From Mauremys mutica (lineage: Eukaryota; Chordata; Testudines; Geoemydidae), in contig NC_059077.1 in the NCBI RefSeq assembly GCF_020497125.1, forward strand, positions 24,498,840 to 24,562,839: 64,000 bases of DNA, given 5' to 3'. Positions 46,418-57,439 of the stretch are shown piece after piece (the stretch's first letter is position 1; the number at the start of each line of letters is the position of its first letter). Position numbers and translations under genes: made by a program. The notes under the pieces are model-generated. The model saw nothing but the letters and a program-made list of their open reading frames with translations, was not told the origin of the DNA and searched no databases.

Positions 46418-46534
46418 AGGAACCTGCAGCAGAGGATTGCCCAGTATCTCCATGAGAGTTTCCTGGAGATCTCTGAGGGAGATTTCCGTGAAGTGAGGGA
46501 ATCTATCAACAGCCTGTTCCACTGCTCAGAATAG
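46418..46534 (+). pseudogene. conserved third coding segment of the Harbinger element, copy 2
   Basis: Reads 'RNLQQRIAQYLHESF', then 'LEISEGDFREVRESINSLF', four residues and a stop (46532-46534). Its counterpart at 31232-31351 is clearly related. In both copies the stop codon is followed directly by GTATG (TAGGTATG), either chance or a splice donor overlapping the stop. It lies on the transposase strand, antisense to the Myb intron, 86 bp from the Myb exon-1 donor (78 bp in the other copy). Here it is fused in frame to the truncated transposase by the internal deletion. Confidence 0.65.
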
Positions 46535-46621
46535 GTATGTGGCGGGAGACAAGCCTCCTTTCTGCAACCCTCCTGCCCCCAACAACTCACTTCAGTAATT
46601 CCCCAAATCAGATCCATTTAC

Positions 46622-47150
46622 CAGAGGCCTCTTCTCCTGTTTGTGCTTCACCAAGATCCGACTGCTATAACTGGCTAGGCTCCTTTGGGGTAGAAAAGAG
46701 CTCCTAACTGCATGCATCTCTGGCCTCCGAGCCATCCTCTGCCTCTGGGTGCCCCTCCCCTTCTTCGTCCAAGATTTCCTCCTCCTGGCTTGGTCCACTC
46801 TCGACTGGCACGTGAGCCAACAAAGTATCCATGGGGGCCTTTGCAGTGGAAGTGGGGTCACCACCAAGTATCACATCCAGCTCTTTGTAGAACAGGCAGC
46901 TCATGGGTGCAGCAACGGAGCGTGGTTTGCCTCCCGTGCCTTGTATGTCAGTCATGGCCCCTTTCTATCATGTATTGTGAAATCGGTCCATAGGTATCAT
47001 AATTCCTATGGCTGGAGCACAGCTGGGACTGCACAGCTTTCTCTCCCAAATGCCGATGAGGTCCAGCAGCTCGGCATTGCTCCAAGCAGGGGATCGCCTG
47101 GTGCTTGGACAGTCACGGCCATCTGGAAAGATGCGCTGAGACCACTGCAC
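46622..47150 (-). pseudogene. Harbinger Myb/SANT-like protein, exon 1, copy 2
   Basis: Reading the - strand: 'RRSPAWSNAELLDLIGIW' (about 47100-47045), 'SHRNYDTYGPISQYM' (about 47010-46960), a stop, then 'CLFYKELDVILGGDPTS' (46890-46840) and an acidic tail 'PSQEEEILDEEGEGHPEAED'. It ends at a GTAAATG donor (46621). The N-terminal Trp-containing helix of the trihelix domain is better kept here than in the first copy. The middle is damaged by a deletion of about 40 codons. Exon 2 is missing. Confidence 0.8.
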
Positions 47151-47518
47151 GCATCACCAAGCAAACAGGAAGGGAACTTTCAAATTTGCAAAGGAATGTA
47201 CAGGGTGGGGATGATGGTTGGTCACCTCAGGGCAAGGCAGTAGAGTTCAAACCGATGACCAGAGAGGTGAGAACAGGCATTAGGGGACACCTCCCGGAGG
47301 CCAATTGCAGCGCTGTAATCACCATGGTGTCCACACTGGCACCGCAGCGCAGTAGTCCCGGCACAGAAAGCTGTACGCCTCTCATTGGTGGTTTTTTTAG
47401 TGTGCTACAACTGCGCAGTTTCTGCACACTAAGTGGCTTGGCAGTGTGTACACCTCGGGAGTTACAGCGCAGAAAGCTGCTTTACTGCACAGTAACTTGC
47501 CCAAGTAGACGGGGCTTT

Positions 47519-47825
47519 TGAGTACTTCACTTCACAGCCTTTCCGTTCATTCAGTCTAGTTTTTTTGGTAAGGAATAGCATCATACTTTGAAAAATATGG
47601 AGGCATAAATTGTTGATGAACATTGATGAGGTGAAAAAAAAATGCATAACTGGTAGGGAAAAGCATAATGCCTTTTTTCCCTACTTCCCACCCCCATTCA
47701 ACTATGAACTTTTCTATATGTCCAAAAACAAAGGTAAATTATGTTTAAAATTATTTAAAGAATTAATTTGAAGTGCTGGCCTTATTAGAATAATAAGACT
47801 CTACAGAGTGGGTTTTTAGTAGAGC
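47519..47825. other. no gene recognised
   Basis: Short unassigned spacer. Confidence 0.45.
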
Positions 47826-48130
47826 TGTTCAGAGAGCAGTAGTTGCATTTGATAGAGGATTTTCAAATTTTGAAATTTGATTTGGAACAAAAATCAAAAA
47901 CTTCAAAATTCTCTGAACACAATCGGAAACTTTTGTTTAAAAAAAAAGTTTCTAAACCAGCAGTTCTCAAACTGTTGGGACCCCAAAGTGGATTGTGAAC
48001 CTGTTTTAATGGGGTCGCCAGGGCTGGCATTAGACTTGGTGTGGCCTGGGGCTGAAGCCCAAGCCTCACCGCTCAGGGGGTCACAGTGCAATGAAGTTTC
48101 AGAACTCCTGTTCTAATTGAAACTCTGCCT
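47826..48130. repeat. AT-rich repeat, family member 2, split by a MITE
   Basis: 'tcaaattttgaaatttgatt', 'aacaaaaatcaaaaacttca' and an A9 run, continuing after the inserted MITE as 'ttctaattgaaactctgcct'. Similar to 37605-37940 and 52075-52495. Confidence 0.45.
47958..48110. mobile_element. small hAT MITE, 153 bp
   Basis: 'cagcagttctcaaac' at the left and 'tttcagaactcctg' at the right are imperfect inverted repeats. The flanks TTCTAAAC and TTCTAATT match at 6 of 8. 'ggaccccaaagtggattgtg' is typical of a short reptile hAT family known to me only by appearance. Confidence 0.7.
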
Positions 48131-51100
48131 GGTGGGCTGAAAGGGAGCCAGGAGCCTGGAAGCCCTAGAAACACTGGCTGAGACAGGAACCTTGGAACTT
48201 GGAAGCCAGCATTCCCAGGACTTCCAGGGTCTCGGCTCTTTGTCAGCCACCAGACGGACTGTCAGACATTTACAAAATGGTTTTCAATACAGAAAAACGA
48301 GTAATTCATAATTCATATACTTATCTATACAAACCTGCAAGGATTTTTTTTTAATTTCTGTGTTTCTAATAGTAAGCTGTTTTTGCTGGATGAATTACAA
48401 TAAAGGTTTATCTTGTAAGCATTTTTACAAGTTTTTCAGTAACTATGGAATACTATTTATATGCATATTGCCTTTTTTACAGTGTGATTTCTGAACAAAG
48501 AAGACTGATTGGCCTTTTGATGGCACAGGAATTAACTAAACGTCTGTTACTATCAAAAGCAGGTTGTCATTTTATGAGCTTCTCTCACTCAATATAAATG
48601 TTGAGTTTTAAAAGAAACAGCATTATAACCACTACATCTAATTACAAAGAGTAAATTACATAAACAAATGTAAAGTATCTTCAGTATTCCCCAACAAAAA
48701 AGAATAACAGTCAAATAGGAAACTGCCATTTTGGCAGTCTAGTGATGTAGAGTAGGACTTAAGGAATGCTACTTCCATTGAAATGCATGACAAACACAGA
48801 GTCTTTCAAAGTTATTATAAATTCTAAGTTAATTTGGTTAATTTATCAGAACTTTGAATCTACCTTATAACATCTTTGAAACTTTGCCTAGACATTAATT
48901 CAAATGGTAGATACATTTCCTGAACCTGATTGTCCTTCACTTACAACAGTTTTACAGTGGCGTAAATCTACTGGTTTCTGTACAATTACTGATCTACACC
49001 AGTGTAAGTGAGATTGGAATTCTAGTTTAAATGATCAGACTGGATTGACTCCCTGTTGGGTAACTGGGTAATTGTACAAACATATATCAGGACTAAAATC
49101 TCGTTTGAAAATTCAATATTAATATATATTCTTATTTAATTAGATATTTATTCAAAGGGCCAGATTCTACTTGAATCTTATGTGGGTACACAGTTGAGGG
49201 AAAAGTGCAGAATTTTTCCCCTTTCCCAAGTTTCTGTAGCACACATTTTGGCCTATATCAAGCAGAACAATACTAGAGCACAGGGACTGCTCGATATGTA
49301 TTCCCATGAGGACATACAGTGTGCTACAGGAGACGGGGGATGTTAGGGCCATGGCCCACAGAGCAGAGCCAGCACCCACACAGGAGCAGATATTGTAATG
49401 GGCATGCTCCTTGAATAAAATTTACTGCAGTCCAGAGGGCTAGAACAAATCCTATGTATCACACAAGAACTATTTTAACTCCTGTTTGAGGCTTTATGCT
49501 GGCTCTCTGCACAGGGTACACTCTCTCTGAGTGTTTCAGAGTTCAGGGAGGCATTTCCCCTGCAGTGATGCAGCTGTATACCATCCTATCTTTCTGCTGC
49601 ACCTAGCACGATCTAGCTCAGAAGTATTATGGAATCATGATACATACTCTGTAGTGAAGCTTGTAACTAGCTTATAAACCCACTTTTGACCTCCTTCTCT
49701 AATTCCTACAAAGAAAACAATCTGTTCTGCCTAAAATTCCTCATAAGTGTTGTGTTGCTAAATAATTTTTTTAAAGAAAGTTTCAGATTAATTGACCAAG
49801 GCATTTGAGAGATGGTAGAGTTTAAAAAATTAGATCTTTCACTGTTGAATAAACCTGACTTATGTAGGAATCTCATCTCCATTTATTTTATTTTATTTAT
49901 ACATGCTGTAGGAGAACTAGTTCCTTGTGGGTAGCTTATATAGTTAATGTTTGAGTTATTCTCTACAGATCTTTGAACTTCTCAGAAGTCTGTGAACTGC
50001 AACACTCAGCTTGAAGGACTAGTAGTTTACTGATTTCTTAAAATTTGGAGATGAACAAGCCAACCCGATGTAATTCAAGAAGCCTGCAATAACAGACCCC
50101 AAACCAGCCTGATTGATTGCATTTAAGAATACCACAAATATAACTTCAAAGAAACTTTGCAGTTCTTGGAAGTTGGAAACTAAAATATACTAATGAACAC
50201 CGCTTTCTTCTAGAGTATAGTCTTATTTCCACTTAGCAAAGGTATCAGTACTTTTCCTTAACAACTTTAATCACAAAACTAAGGAAGTTCCTAGACAAAA
50301 AACTTGGTTTTTATACATCTAATGTTATTAATATGCATTGGCTAATTAAGAAAAAGCCTTATTAGAATGTTGCAGTTATTAAAAAGGTAGAGAGCCAGAA
50401 GTTAAAAATGCAAACATATGAAGGTTTGGAAAGTCATAGTTAAAGGTGCCATAAACAGCCTTAATCTTGAGCATGCATCTGCACCTATCTTCTCTCTCAC
50501 AGACTCTCAAACTGGTGTCAGATGATTCATGAGGTCCCACTGCCTTCCTGACATCCAATTTGTTCTCCCAAGGTTTAAATGTATGTTTGCATACAATATC
50601 CCTCATTTTCTGGAATCCAACACTTCCTCCAGATACTTCTAAATTATCCCCGCTGAGGCTGACATTTGCTATTTCTTGAAGATATTTCTATTTTTTCGTT
50701 ATTTTTTGAAAATTGCCCAGAACAGCAGGTTTTTAAAAATCACATTCACAGAAAGAGGCTCCAAGATGCATCTACAATGGATTCATTCTCCCATCTGCAA
50801 ATTAGTCAGTATCTTGCAGGCAGATTTAAAGATATCACCTAGGCCACTTTACAGATGCAAAACATACCTTGAAAAAAAACAGTTTGAACTATCATGAGAC
50901 TGAATACATGTGTGCTGAATGTGCATGTGTGAGTGCACACTTTTAATGGCATTCATAATTGTATTAGCTAGATCAGTCTTGAATTTTAGAAACAAATGGT
51001 AAGGGGTCTTAGGCTCCAAAAGTCTGAGAACCCCTGCTGTGTGTATTCACCTATAACCATCCCTATCCTGCCATACCACAATACATCTATCACATTTCCA

Positions 51101-52074
51101 GTACAGACCACAAACCCTCAACTGCCACTCTGTAAATACAATTAGAATATGGCTGCAGACACTGACTGTGCAAAGCCACATTCTGATTGCCAGGTCGGAC
51201 TTTTTGATGTCACAGCTGTGCACCAGCTCTCAACGATGCACAGCTGGGACCTCATCACTGAATCCAACACCCCAAAACCCTTATGTCCATAGGGGAGGGA
51301 GGTGTTGAAAATCAACAGGGGAGGACAGAGATAATACTGCACCATGCCAGGCTTGAGGATGGCTTGAGGGTTCAGAAGAAAGTGAGGGTCTGAAGCAGGA
51401 AAGTGACAGTTTAAACTCCCTCCCTCAAAGTGCTAAGCAGCCCTTGCAGCAGTAGTTTGTAGCCTTTGCAAACACTTTACACCTCACTGCATTGAAAGGA
51501 AAAAATAACTAGGAACTGCTCAATAGACCAAATTTAGCTGATAAAAGAAAATGTGTTTAAATTGACAGCTGGGCCACACACAGCTGCTGAAAGGAGATTT
51601 CTTTGGACAACGTTAGAGGAGGGTCCAAACAGTCCAAGGAACCATAAAAAACAGAGGAAAGGTTTAAAAATAAATAGTTGAGAAGAGGTATTTAAATCTT
51701 TCTCTTTTCATTTTGCTTCTCCCACTGGAAGGATACTTTCTAAACATCCCCACAAAATTCTTTGCTCTAATAGCAATAGTGGTGCACTTCTTTGGTGGTT
51801 GAAATGTATTGCTATAATCATACAAATCAAATTTTGCCCATCACATATGGACCACCAACCAAAACACAAACCCTAAAGTTATTCCAGATAAACACTATTA
51901 AGGCATATTGTGCTTTAATACCCTACTACACCTTCCTTATTCAGGTTGGTGATATGACTTGGATGTTACACCATAAAAGACTTACCATACTTCCTCCTGA
52001 AATCCTCCCTATTACAGTTATCCCTCTCCCATATTGCCAGAGTTATGATCAGCATTGGTGCTCAAGCTGGAGCA
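48131..52074. other. no gene recognised
   Basis: Long unassigned AT-leaning stretch. An old palindromic repeat may lie at 48915-49025 ('acagtggcgtaaatctactg', then 'ctacaccagtgtaagtgaga'), and the right end of a hAT element may lie at about 51025-51042 ('gtctgagaacccctg'). Small ORFs have no domains. Confidence 0.4.
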
Positions 52075-52495
52075 TCCTCAGTTAGAACTGGACGAAGTGT
52101 TTCAACAAACTTTTTCAGCAAAAATTGCAGATTCAGCAACATGGAAACACTTTGCTAACTTTTGTATGACACCAATTTTTTTTTCTTTTGGTCAAGATAA
52201 AATCTTAAAAAACAATTCTGAAAAAATGTCAACAAAATGTTTTGACATTTTTTTAAACTATATGCTTTATTTTCTTAATTCAAAGTGACTTATCATTTCT
52301 AAATTTATTTTTTTAATTAAATGTTTAAAATGGTCAAAATCAAAACAAGATGTTTCATTTTGAGTCAATAAATTTTTTACTTCTTGATTTGCCAAAATGT
52401 TTGAAAAATTTCTGTTTTGGTTTGACTTGAAACAATTTTTTTCGTACTTTTCAGAATTGCCAACAAACTTAAAAATCCATATTCGTTCAGCTCTA
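52075..52495. repeat. AT-rich repeat, family member 3
   Basis: Begins 'gaactggacgaagtgtttca' and ends 'tccatattcgttcagctcta', the outer parts being approximate inverses ('gttcagctct'). The interior is rich in A6-T8 runs. Confidence 0.45.
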
Positions 52496-53361
52496 CCCTA
52501 ACTATGAAAGAGAGAAGATATCAGCAGGCTGTTCTCCATGGATGCCCTCATCTTTGGAGTCTACTCACATTCTTAATCTGAAACAAGTGAAGTTTGCTGA
52601 CGTTGAGGATGCTCCAAGACTTAGTTCTTTATGTGAGCTGATGGAAAAAAAGGGAACACTAGTAGGCTGATGTTTATGGGAAGGTATGTTAAGGGGCAGA
52701 GCCCACCCAAGGCCGGTGCACCACTTAACAGGGCTTAAATAGGACTGCAGCTGGGCATGAGCCTTGTGCTGGCCCTTTGTACGGGAGAGAAGTTCAACCA
52801 GAAAGTACAGGAGGAGTTTTATGGTTAATATAAATCAGAAGAACATTAATAAATGTTGATTTTTATATATTCACATCTTCAGGTAATAAATAGGACATGG
52901 TGGGCAGCTATTTGATTTACTCTGAGTCTCCTTTTGCTTGACAGCACATCTATCCATGTGCTTTGTGTTTGTAAGACTCCCCGAAGTTCCCTAACTTTTC
53001 ACTGCTTCTGTTTTTGAAACATTGCACTTGTCAGCTTTTATGACATATGATTGTTATGTGGTGATCGACTTACTTTTTAAATAGCAAAACTAGTTAAAAA
53101 TGTTAATTTGCCAAAGTCAATATTAATTAAGGATCACTATATAAATATGTTTTATTTTTCTTAGCTATCTTGGCTGTGAATTGGTATAATTGCCCATACT
53201 GTACTAAATGGAGCTCCTTTACAATGAGAAATGTAAATATAATATGCCGTATCTTATTACATAAGCAAAGCATTTCAGCCAACCAACACAAAACACAGCA
53301 TTTTCCCCTCAAAAAATGACATTTTATCACCATATTTTTCTTAATGCATAATAACTTGCAT
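52496..53361. other. no gene recognised
   Basis: Unassigned sequence. No gene seen. Confidence 0.45.
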
Positions 53362-53542
53362 TGGGGTACTCAATTATTTTTTGTCAAGGTCCAAATTTCT
53401 TAGTCAAGGTATAGTCAAGGTCCAGATTCCAAAGAAAACAATAATAAAATAAAATGATAATAAATAACTAAAAATTTCAGATCTGTTCAAAAGTGTCTGA
53501 CAGTCTGGATATGGCCCACAGTCCACCTGCTGTCTACCCCTG
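53362..53542. mobile_element. hAT MITE, 181 bp
   Basis: 'tggggtactcaattat' and, inverted, 'caggggtagacagc' form weak terminal repeats. Flanked by ACTTGCAT (53354-53361) and ACTTACAT (53543-53550), 7 of 8. The interior is AT-rich with duplicated 'tcaaggtccaa' / 'tcaaggtccag' phrases. Confidence 0.75.
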
Positions 53543-53589
53543 ACTTACATTATGGAGATATAGAATTTTCTCCATAGCTAGCTGCATGG

Positions 53590-53960
53590 CTCAGGTTTAG
53601 TGTTCTTGAGTTAGAGCCACAAAGGGAGTTAAGCATTGCACCACCTAACTCCTAGGCACCCTGCCACCTAAGGGAATCCTGAGCCTCAAGTTAGGGGCCC
53701 CAGCTCCCCATAGAATGCATGGAGAGAATGCGGCACCTGAGAAAATGATCCTCAGATGCCAGTAAGAGGAGCACAGAGCCATCTAAGCCAAGCAGGAGTG
53801 AAATGCAAAGAAAACTCCCCTTGATCTGAGCCTTAGGCATCTGACTGACAGGGCAGAGGCAGGTGCCTATCTCCTTTCAAGAGTCTAAACGGTGAAATTC
53901 CTTTCCTGGAATTAAGCACCTAAGTCAGGTCTGCCTTTTTTCATGAAAAAACAGAAAAGA
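53590..53960. repeat. possible interspersed repeat with 'taggcacct' motifs
   Basis: Repeated 'acctaactcctaggcaccct', 'aggtgcctatctcctttcaa' and 'ttaagcacctaagtcagg' phrases in both orientations suggest an old palindromic repeat. Ends not determined. Confidence 0.35.
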
Positions 53961-53984
53961 AGAAAGAGAACCCTACCCCATTAT

Positions 53985-54089
53985 AACCAATAGGCCAGTG
54001 GTTAGGGCAATTACCTAGGGCATGGAAGACCCAGATTCAGATGCCTACTCTGCCTGATTTGGAATAGGGACTGGAACCCATGTGAGTGG
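53985..54089 (+). repeat. tRNA-like repeat fragment, copy 2
   Basis: 'aggccagtggttagggcaat', 'gaagacccagattcagatgc' and 'ctactctgcctgatttgg', the same phrase order as at 41452. The 'tggttagggc' and 'gattcagatgc' stretches sit about 40 bp apart like Pol III A and B boxes, but the B box is poor. A solo LTR is inserted directly downstream. Confidence 0.4.
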
Positions 54090-54401
54090 TGTCAGCCAAC
54101 CAGGCAGTCTAGCCTAGTGAGCAGAGCCTAGGGTCGGAGCCAGAGTCAGTAGTCAGAAGCTGGAACCAAGGGTCAAGCCAGAGGTCAGGAACTGGAACAC
54201 ATCAGGTAATAGGGAAGAAGGGGTGCAAGCAGAAGCAGCAGGAACAAGGTAATAAAGGGACAATCACAGCATTAAGCAGCCAGCTTAAGAGCCAGCCTGC
54301 TGGCCCCTCCAGCCAATCAGATGGCATGGCCAATAAGGCAGCCTGCTGTATCGATGAGGCTGCCTGGAGACTAGCTTTGCTGCAGGCCCTGATTCCTGAC
54401 A
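54090..54401 (-). mobile_element. solo LTR, 312 bp, perfect 5-bp duplication
   Basis: TGTCAG...CTGACA ends, flanked by AGTGG at 54085-54089 and 54402-54406. On the - strand it starts 'tgtcaggaatcagggcctgc' with a 'ggctcttaagctggc' TATA-like position and a C-rich second half, hence the assigned strand. Different family from the LTRs at 40331 and 42221. No interior remains. Confidence 0.88.
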
Positions 54402-54458
54402 AGTGGTGGTTTTGAGAATGTCAGTGGTACCTCATAGTTAAGTAGCTAAGTATCACTG

Positions 54459-54672
54459 ATATGTCTACACTTTGAGCTGGGGATTTGATTGCCAGCTTGA
54501 GGAGACATACCTGTGGTGGCTCTGATTGAGCTAGCATGCTAAAAATAGCATAGCTCTGGCAGCACAAGAGGCAGGGGTGGCTAGCTGCCCCAAGAACTTA
54601 CCTAGAGTTTCTAGTATACGTATGCTTAGGGCAGCTAGCCTGCGCTGCCGGGGCTATGTCCTATTTTTAGTG
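54459..54672. mobile_element. truncated MITE with 'tatgtctacac' end
   Basis: The left end 'atatgtctacactttgagct' is typical, and internal arms 'gctagcatgctaaaaatag' (54530) and 'ctatttttagtgagttt' (54660) are inverse. 'gggcagctagcctgcgctgc' also mirrors 'ggtggctagctgcccc'. The right terminus is missing. Confidence 0.6.
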
Positions 54673-54914
54673 AGTTTGGTGTAGTGAGTTTGTTAGATCT
54701 CATGTAAAAGTTCTTTGTGAAGAACTGGACCCTTTTCCAAGGGGTCTCTGTTTCACAGTAGTTGGTCTGAATACAAGGCAGCTACTTGATTTTCTCAGTT
54801 GTAGTCATAAGCTTTATGAGTCTATTCTACATAATATTGTCCTGTTAGAAAACTCCTGTTCATTGTTAGTGATAGGTTTTATCTTGTTCCAGACTTCATC
54901 ATGTTAGTAACTTA
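54673..54914. other. no gene recognised
   Basis: Short unassigned spacer before a CR1. Confidence 0.45.
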
Positions 54915-56628
54915 AGCTGTTATTAGAGGAGGTTTTGGAACAAATTGATAAACTAAACAGTAATAAGTCTCCAGGACCTGATGGTATTCACCCAAGGGTT
55001 CTGAAGGCACTCAAATGTGAAATTGCAGGACTACTAACTGTCATCTGTAACTGATCATTTAAATCAGCTTCTGTACCAAATGACTGGAGGATAGCTAATG
55101 TGATGCCAATTTTTAAAAAGGGCTCCAGAGGTGACCCTGGCAACTACAGGCCAGTAAGCCTCATTTCAGTACCAGGGAAATAGGTTGAAACTATCGTAAA
55201 GAACAAAATTGTCAGACACATAGATGAACATAATTTGTTGGGAAATAGTCAACATGGTTTTTGTAAAGGGAAATCATGCCTCACCAATCTACTAGAATTC
55301 TTTGAGGGGGTCAACAAACATGCAGACAAAGGAGATCCAGTGGATATAGTGTATTTAGATTTTCAGAAAGCCTTTGACAAGGTCCCTCACCAAAGGCTCT
55401 TAAGCAAAATAAGCAGTAATGGGATAAGAGGGAAGATTCTCTCATGGATTGGTAACTGGTTAAAAGATAGGAAACAAAGGATAGGAATAAATGGTCAGTT
55501 TTCAGAATGGAGAGAGGTAAATAGTGGTGCCCCCCCAGGGATCTGTACTGGGCCCAGTCCTATTTAACATATTCATAAACAATCTGGAAAAAGTGGTAAA
55601 CAGCGAGGTGGCAAAATTTGCAGATAATACAAAACTACTCAAGATAGTTAAGTCCCAGGTAGACTGTGAAGAGCTACAAAAGGATCTCACAAAACTGGGT
55701 GACTGTGCAACAAAATGGCAGATGACATTTAATGTTGATAAATGCAAAGTAATGCCTATTGGAAAACATAATCCTAACTATACATATACAATGATGGGGT
55801 CTAAATTAGCTGTTACCACTCAAGAAAGAGATCTTGGAGTCATTGTGGATAGTTCTTTGAAATCATCCACTCAATGTGCAGCGGCAGTCAAAAAAGCAAA
55901 CAGAATGTTGGGAATCATCAAGAAAGGGATAGATAAGAAGACAGAAAATATCATATTGCCTCTATATAAATCCATGATATGCACACACCTTGAATACTGT
56001 GTGCAGATGTGGTCGCCCCATCTCAAAAAAGATATATTGGAATTGGAAAAGGTCAGAAAAGGGCAACAAAGATGATTAGGGGTATAGAACGGTTTCTGTA
56101 TGAGGAGAGATTAATAAGGCTGGGACTTTTCAACTTGGAAAAGATGCGAATAAGGGAGGATATGATAGAGGTCTAAAAAATCATGGTATAGAGTGGTATA
56201 GAGCAAGTAAATAAGGAATAAATATTTACTCCTTCTCATAATACAAGAACAAGGGCCCACAAAATGAAATTAATAGGTAGCAGGTTTAAAACAAACACAA
56301 GAAAGTATTTCTTCACACAACACACTGTCAATCTCTGGAACTCCTTGCCAGAGGGTTTTGTGAAGGCCAATAGTATAACAGCGTTCAAAAGGGAGCTGGA
56401 TAGATTCATGGAAGATAGGTCCATCAATGGCTATTAGCCAGGATGGTAAGGAATGGTGTCCCTAGCCTCTGTTTGCCAGAAGCTGGGATTGGGTGACAGG
56501 GCATGGATCACTTGATAATAACCTGTCTGTTCATTCCCTTTGGGGCACCTGCCATTGGCCACTGTCAGAGGACAGGATACTGGGCTTGATGGACCTTTAG
56601 GCTGACCCAATATGGCCATTCTTATGGT
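54915..56628 (+). pseudogene. CR1 LINE, 3' part of ORF2 with 3' end
   Basis: The best-preserved LINE in the window. Upstream 'NSNKSPGPDGIHPRVLKALK' (about 54960-55015) is followed by the RT domain. It contains 'QHGFCKGKSCLTNLLEF' (about 55245), motif A 'VYLDFQKAFDKVPHQRLL' (55348-55400, Asp kept), a frameshift at a C7 run (55531-55537), then 'PQGSVLGPVLFNIFINNLE' and motif C 'AKFADNTKLL' (55611-55640), where FADD has become FADN. Next 'NVDKCKVMPIGKHNPNY', 'ERDLGVIVDSSLK' and 'YCVQMWSPHLKKDI'. The 3' part ends 'gatggacctttaggctgacc', then 'tatggccattcttatgg'. A different CR1 subfamily from the copies at 9656 and 15766. Inactive. Confidence 0.92.
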
Positions 56629-57439
56629 ATTTCTTCTCTTTACACTAATATTTCTCAAGGTGAAGATGTACATGTACATGTACATCATTAAATAGAAGAA
56701 CAAATAGAAACTGAATTTTTAATGGAGCTGTTAGAAGTAGTCCTTAAATATGATTGTTTTCTTTTTTATAATGATTTTTTTCTTCAAACTAAAGACTCAG
56801 TGATAATATAGTCAGACTGCAGTAACAGCATCATTTGCTAATTTGTATGAAGGGGATTTGGATAATACTTTCCTATATAAATTGAAAGTTAAGCCATTTC
56901 TCAACAAAATATTCAATGGCTAAGATTATGGGTGATCTGTTGCCATATACTGTGAATAATATTTTCCTGAAAGACTGAATAGATGCAATGAGCACTGACA
57001 ATTTGTAATGCATTATATAACAGGGAACAATTTATTATTTCAAAATTATACCACCCTACTTAAAATACTCCATTACATTGGACCAGCTGTCACCCAAAAT
57101 ATCTGAAGAACACCCAATCATTAAATATTCCACTTGAACAATTATCCAGTTAAGATACATCTACTGTAGAGCTAAACATCAAGCCATAATCATAACCAAC
57201 AAGTATATTTTTATTCCAAATGTCTTCTGCATAAGGGATCCTAATCTACATAATTGAATTTTATAAAAGTTTTGCTATAGTTGTCACTGAGAGCAGGACC
57301 AGAGCCAAAGAAATGATACAGGGATTATGTTGTCAGAGATATTTATAGAAAGGCAACGGTCAACCCAATAGTTCTCTGAAGTTCATAAATACTTTTAACC
57401 CTCTTTACTTTTGTTATGTCACAAATGTCCTATTCTACT
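56629..57439. other. no gene recognised
   Basis: AT-rich. A short (GTACAT)-type run occurs at 56667-56686. Confidence 0.45.

Larger units (their letters stand above)
45516..47515 (+). mobile_element. PIF/Harbinger element with internal deletion
   Basis: About 2000 bp. Ends 'gggcacatctacactggcaa' and, inverted, 'agccccgtctacttgggcaa'. Flanked by TTT on both sides, a possible 3-bp duplication. Carries the N-terminal part of a transposase on + (45879-46330), Myb exon 1 on - (46622-47150) and the third conserved segment on + (46418-46534). One deletion between 46330 and about 46400 removed the transposase core, Myb exon 2 and part of the Myb intron, about the length by which it falls short of the 3.95-kb copy. 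Strand is given for the transposase. Confidence 0.85.

Noticed and set aside
53985..54065. tRNA gene
   Set aside because: A/B-box-like wording but no anticodon arm or closed acceptor stem that I can see.
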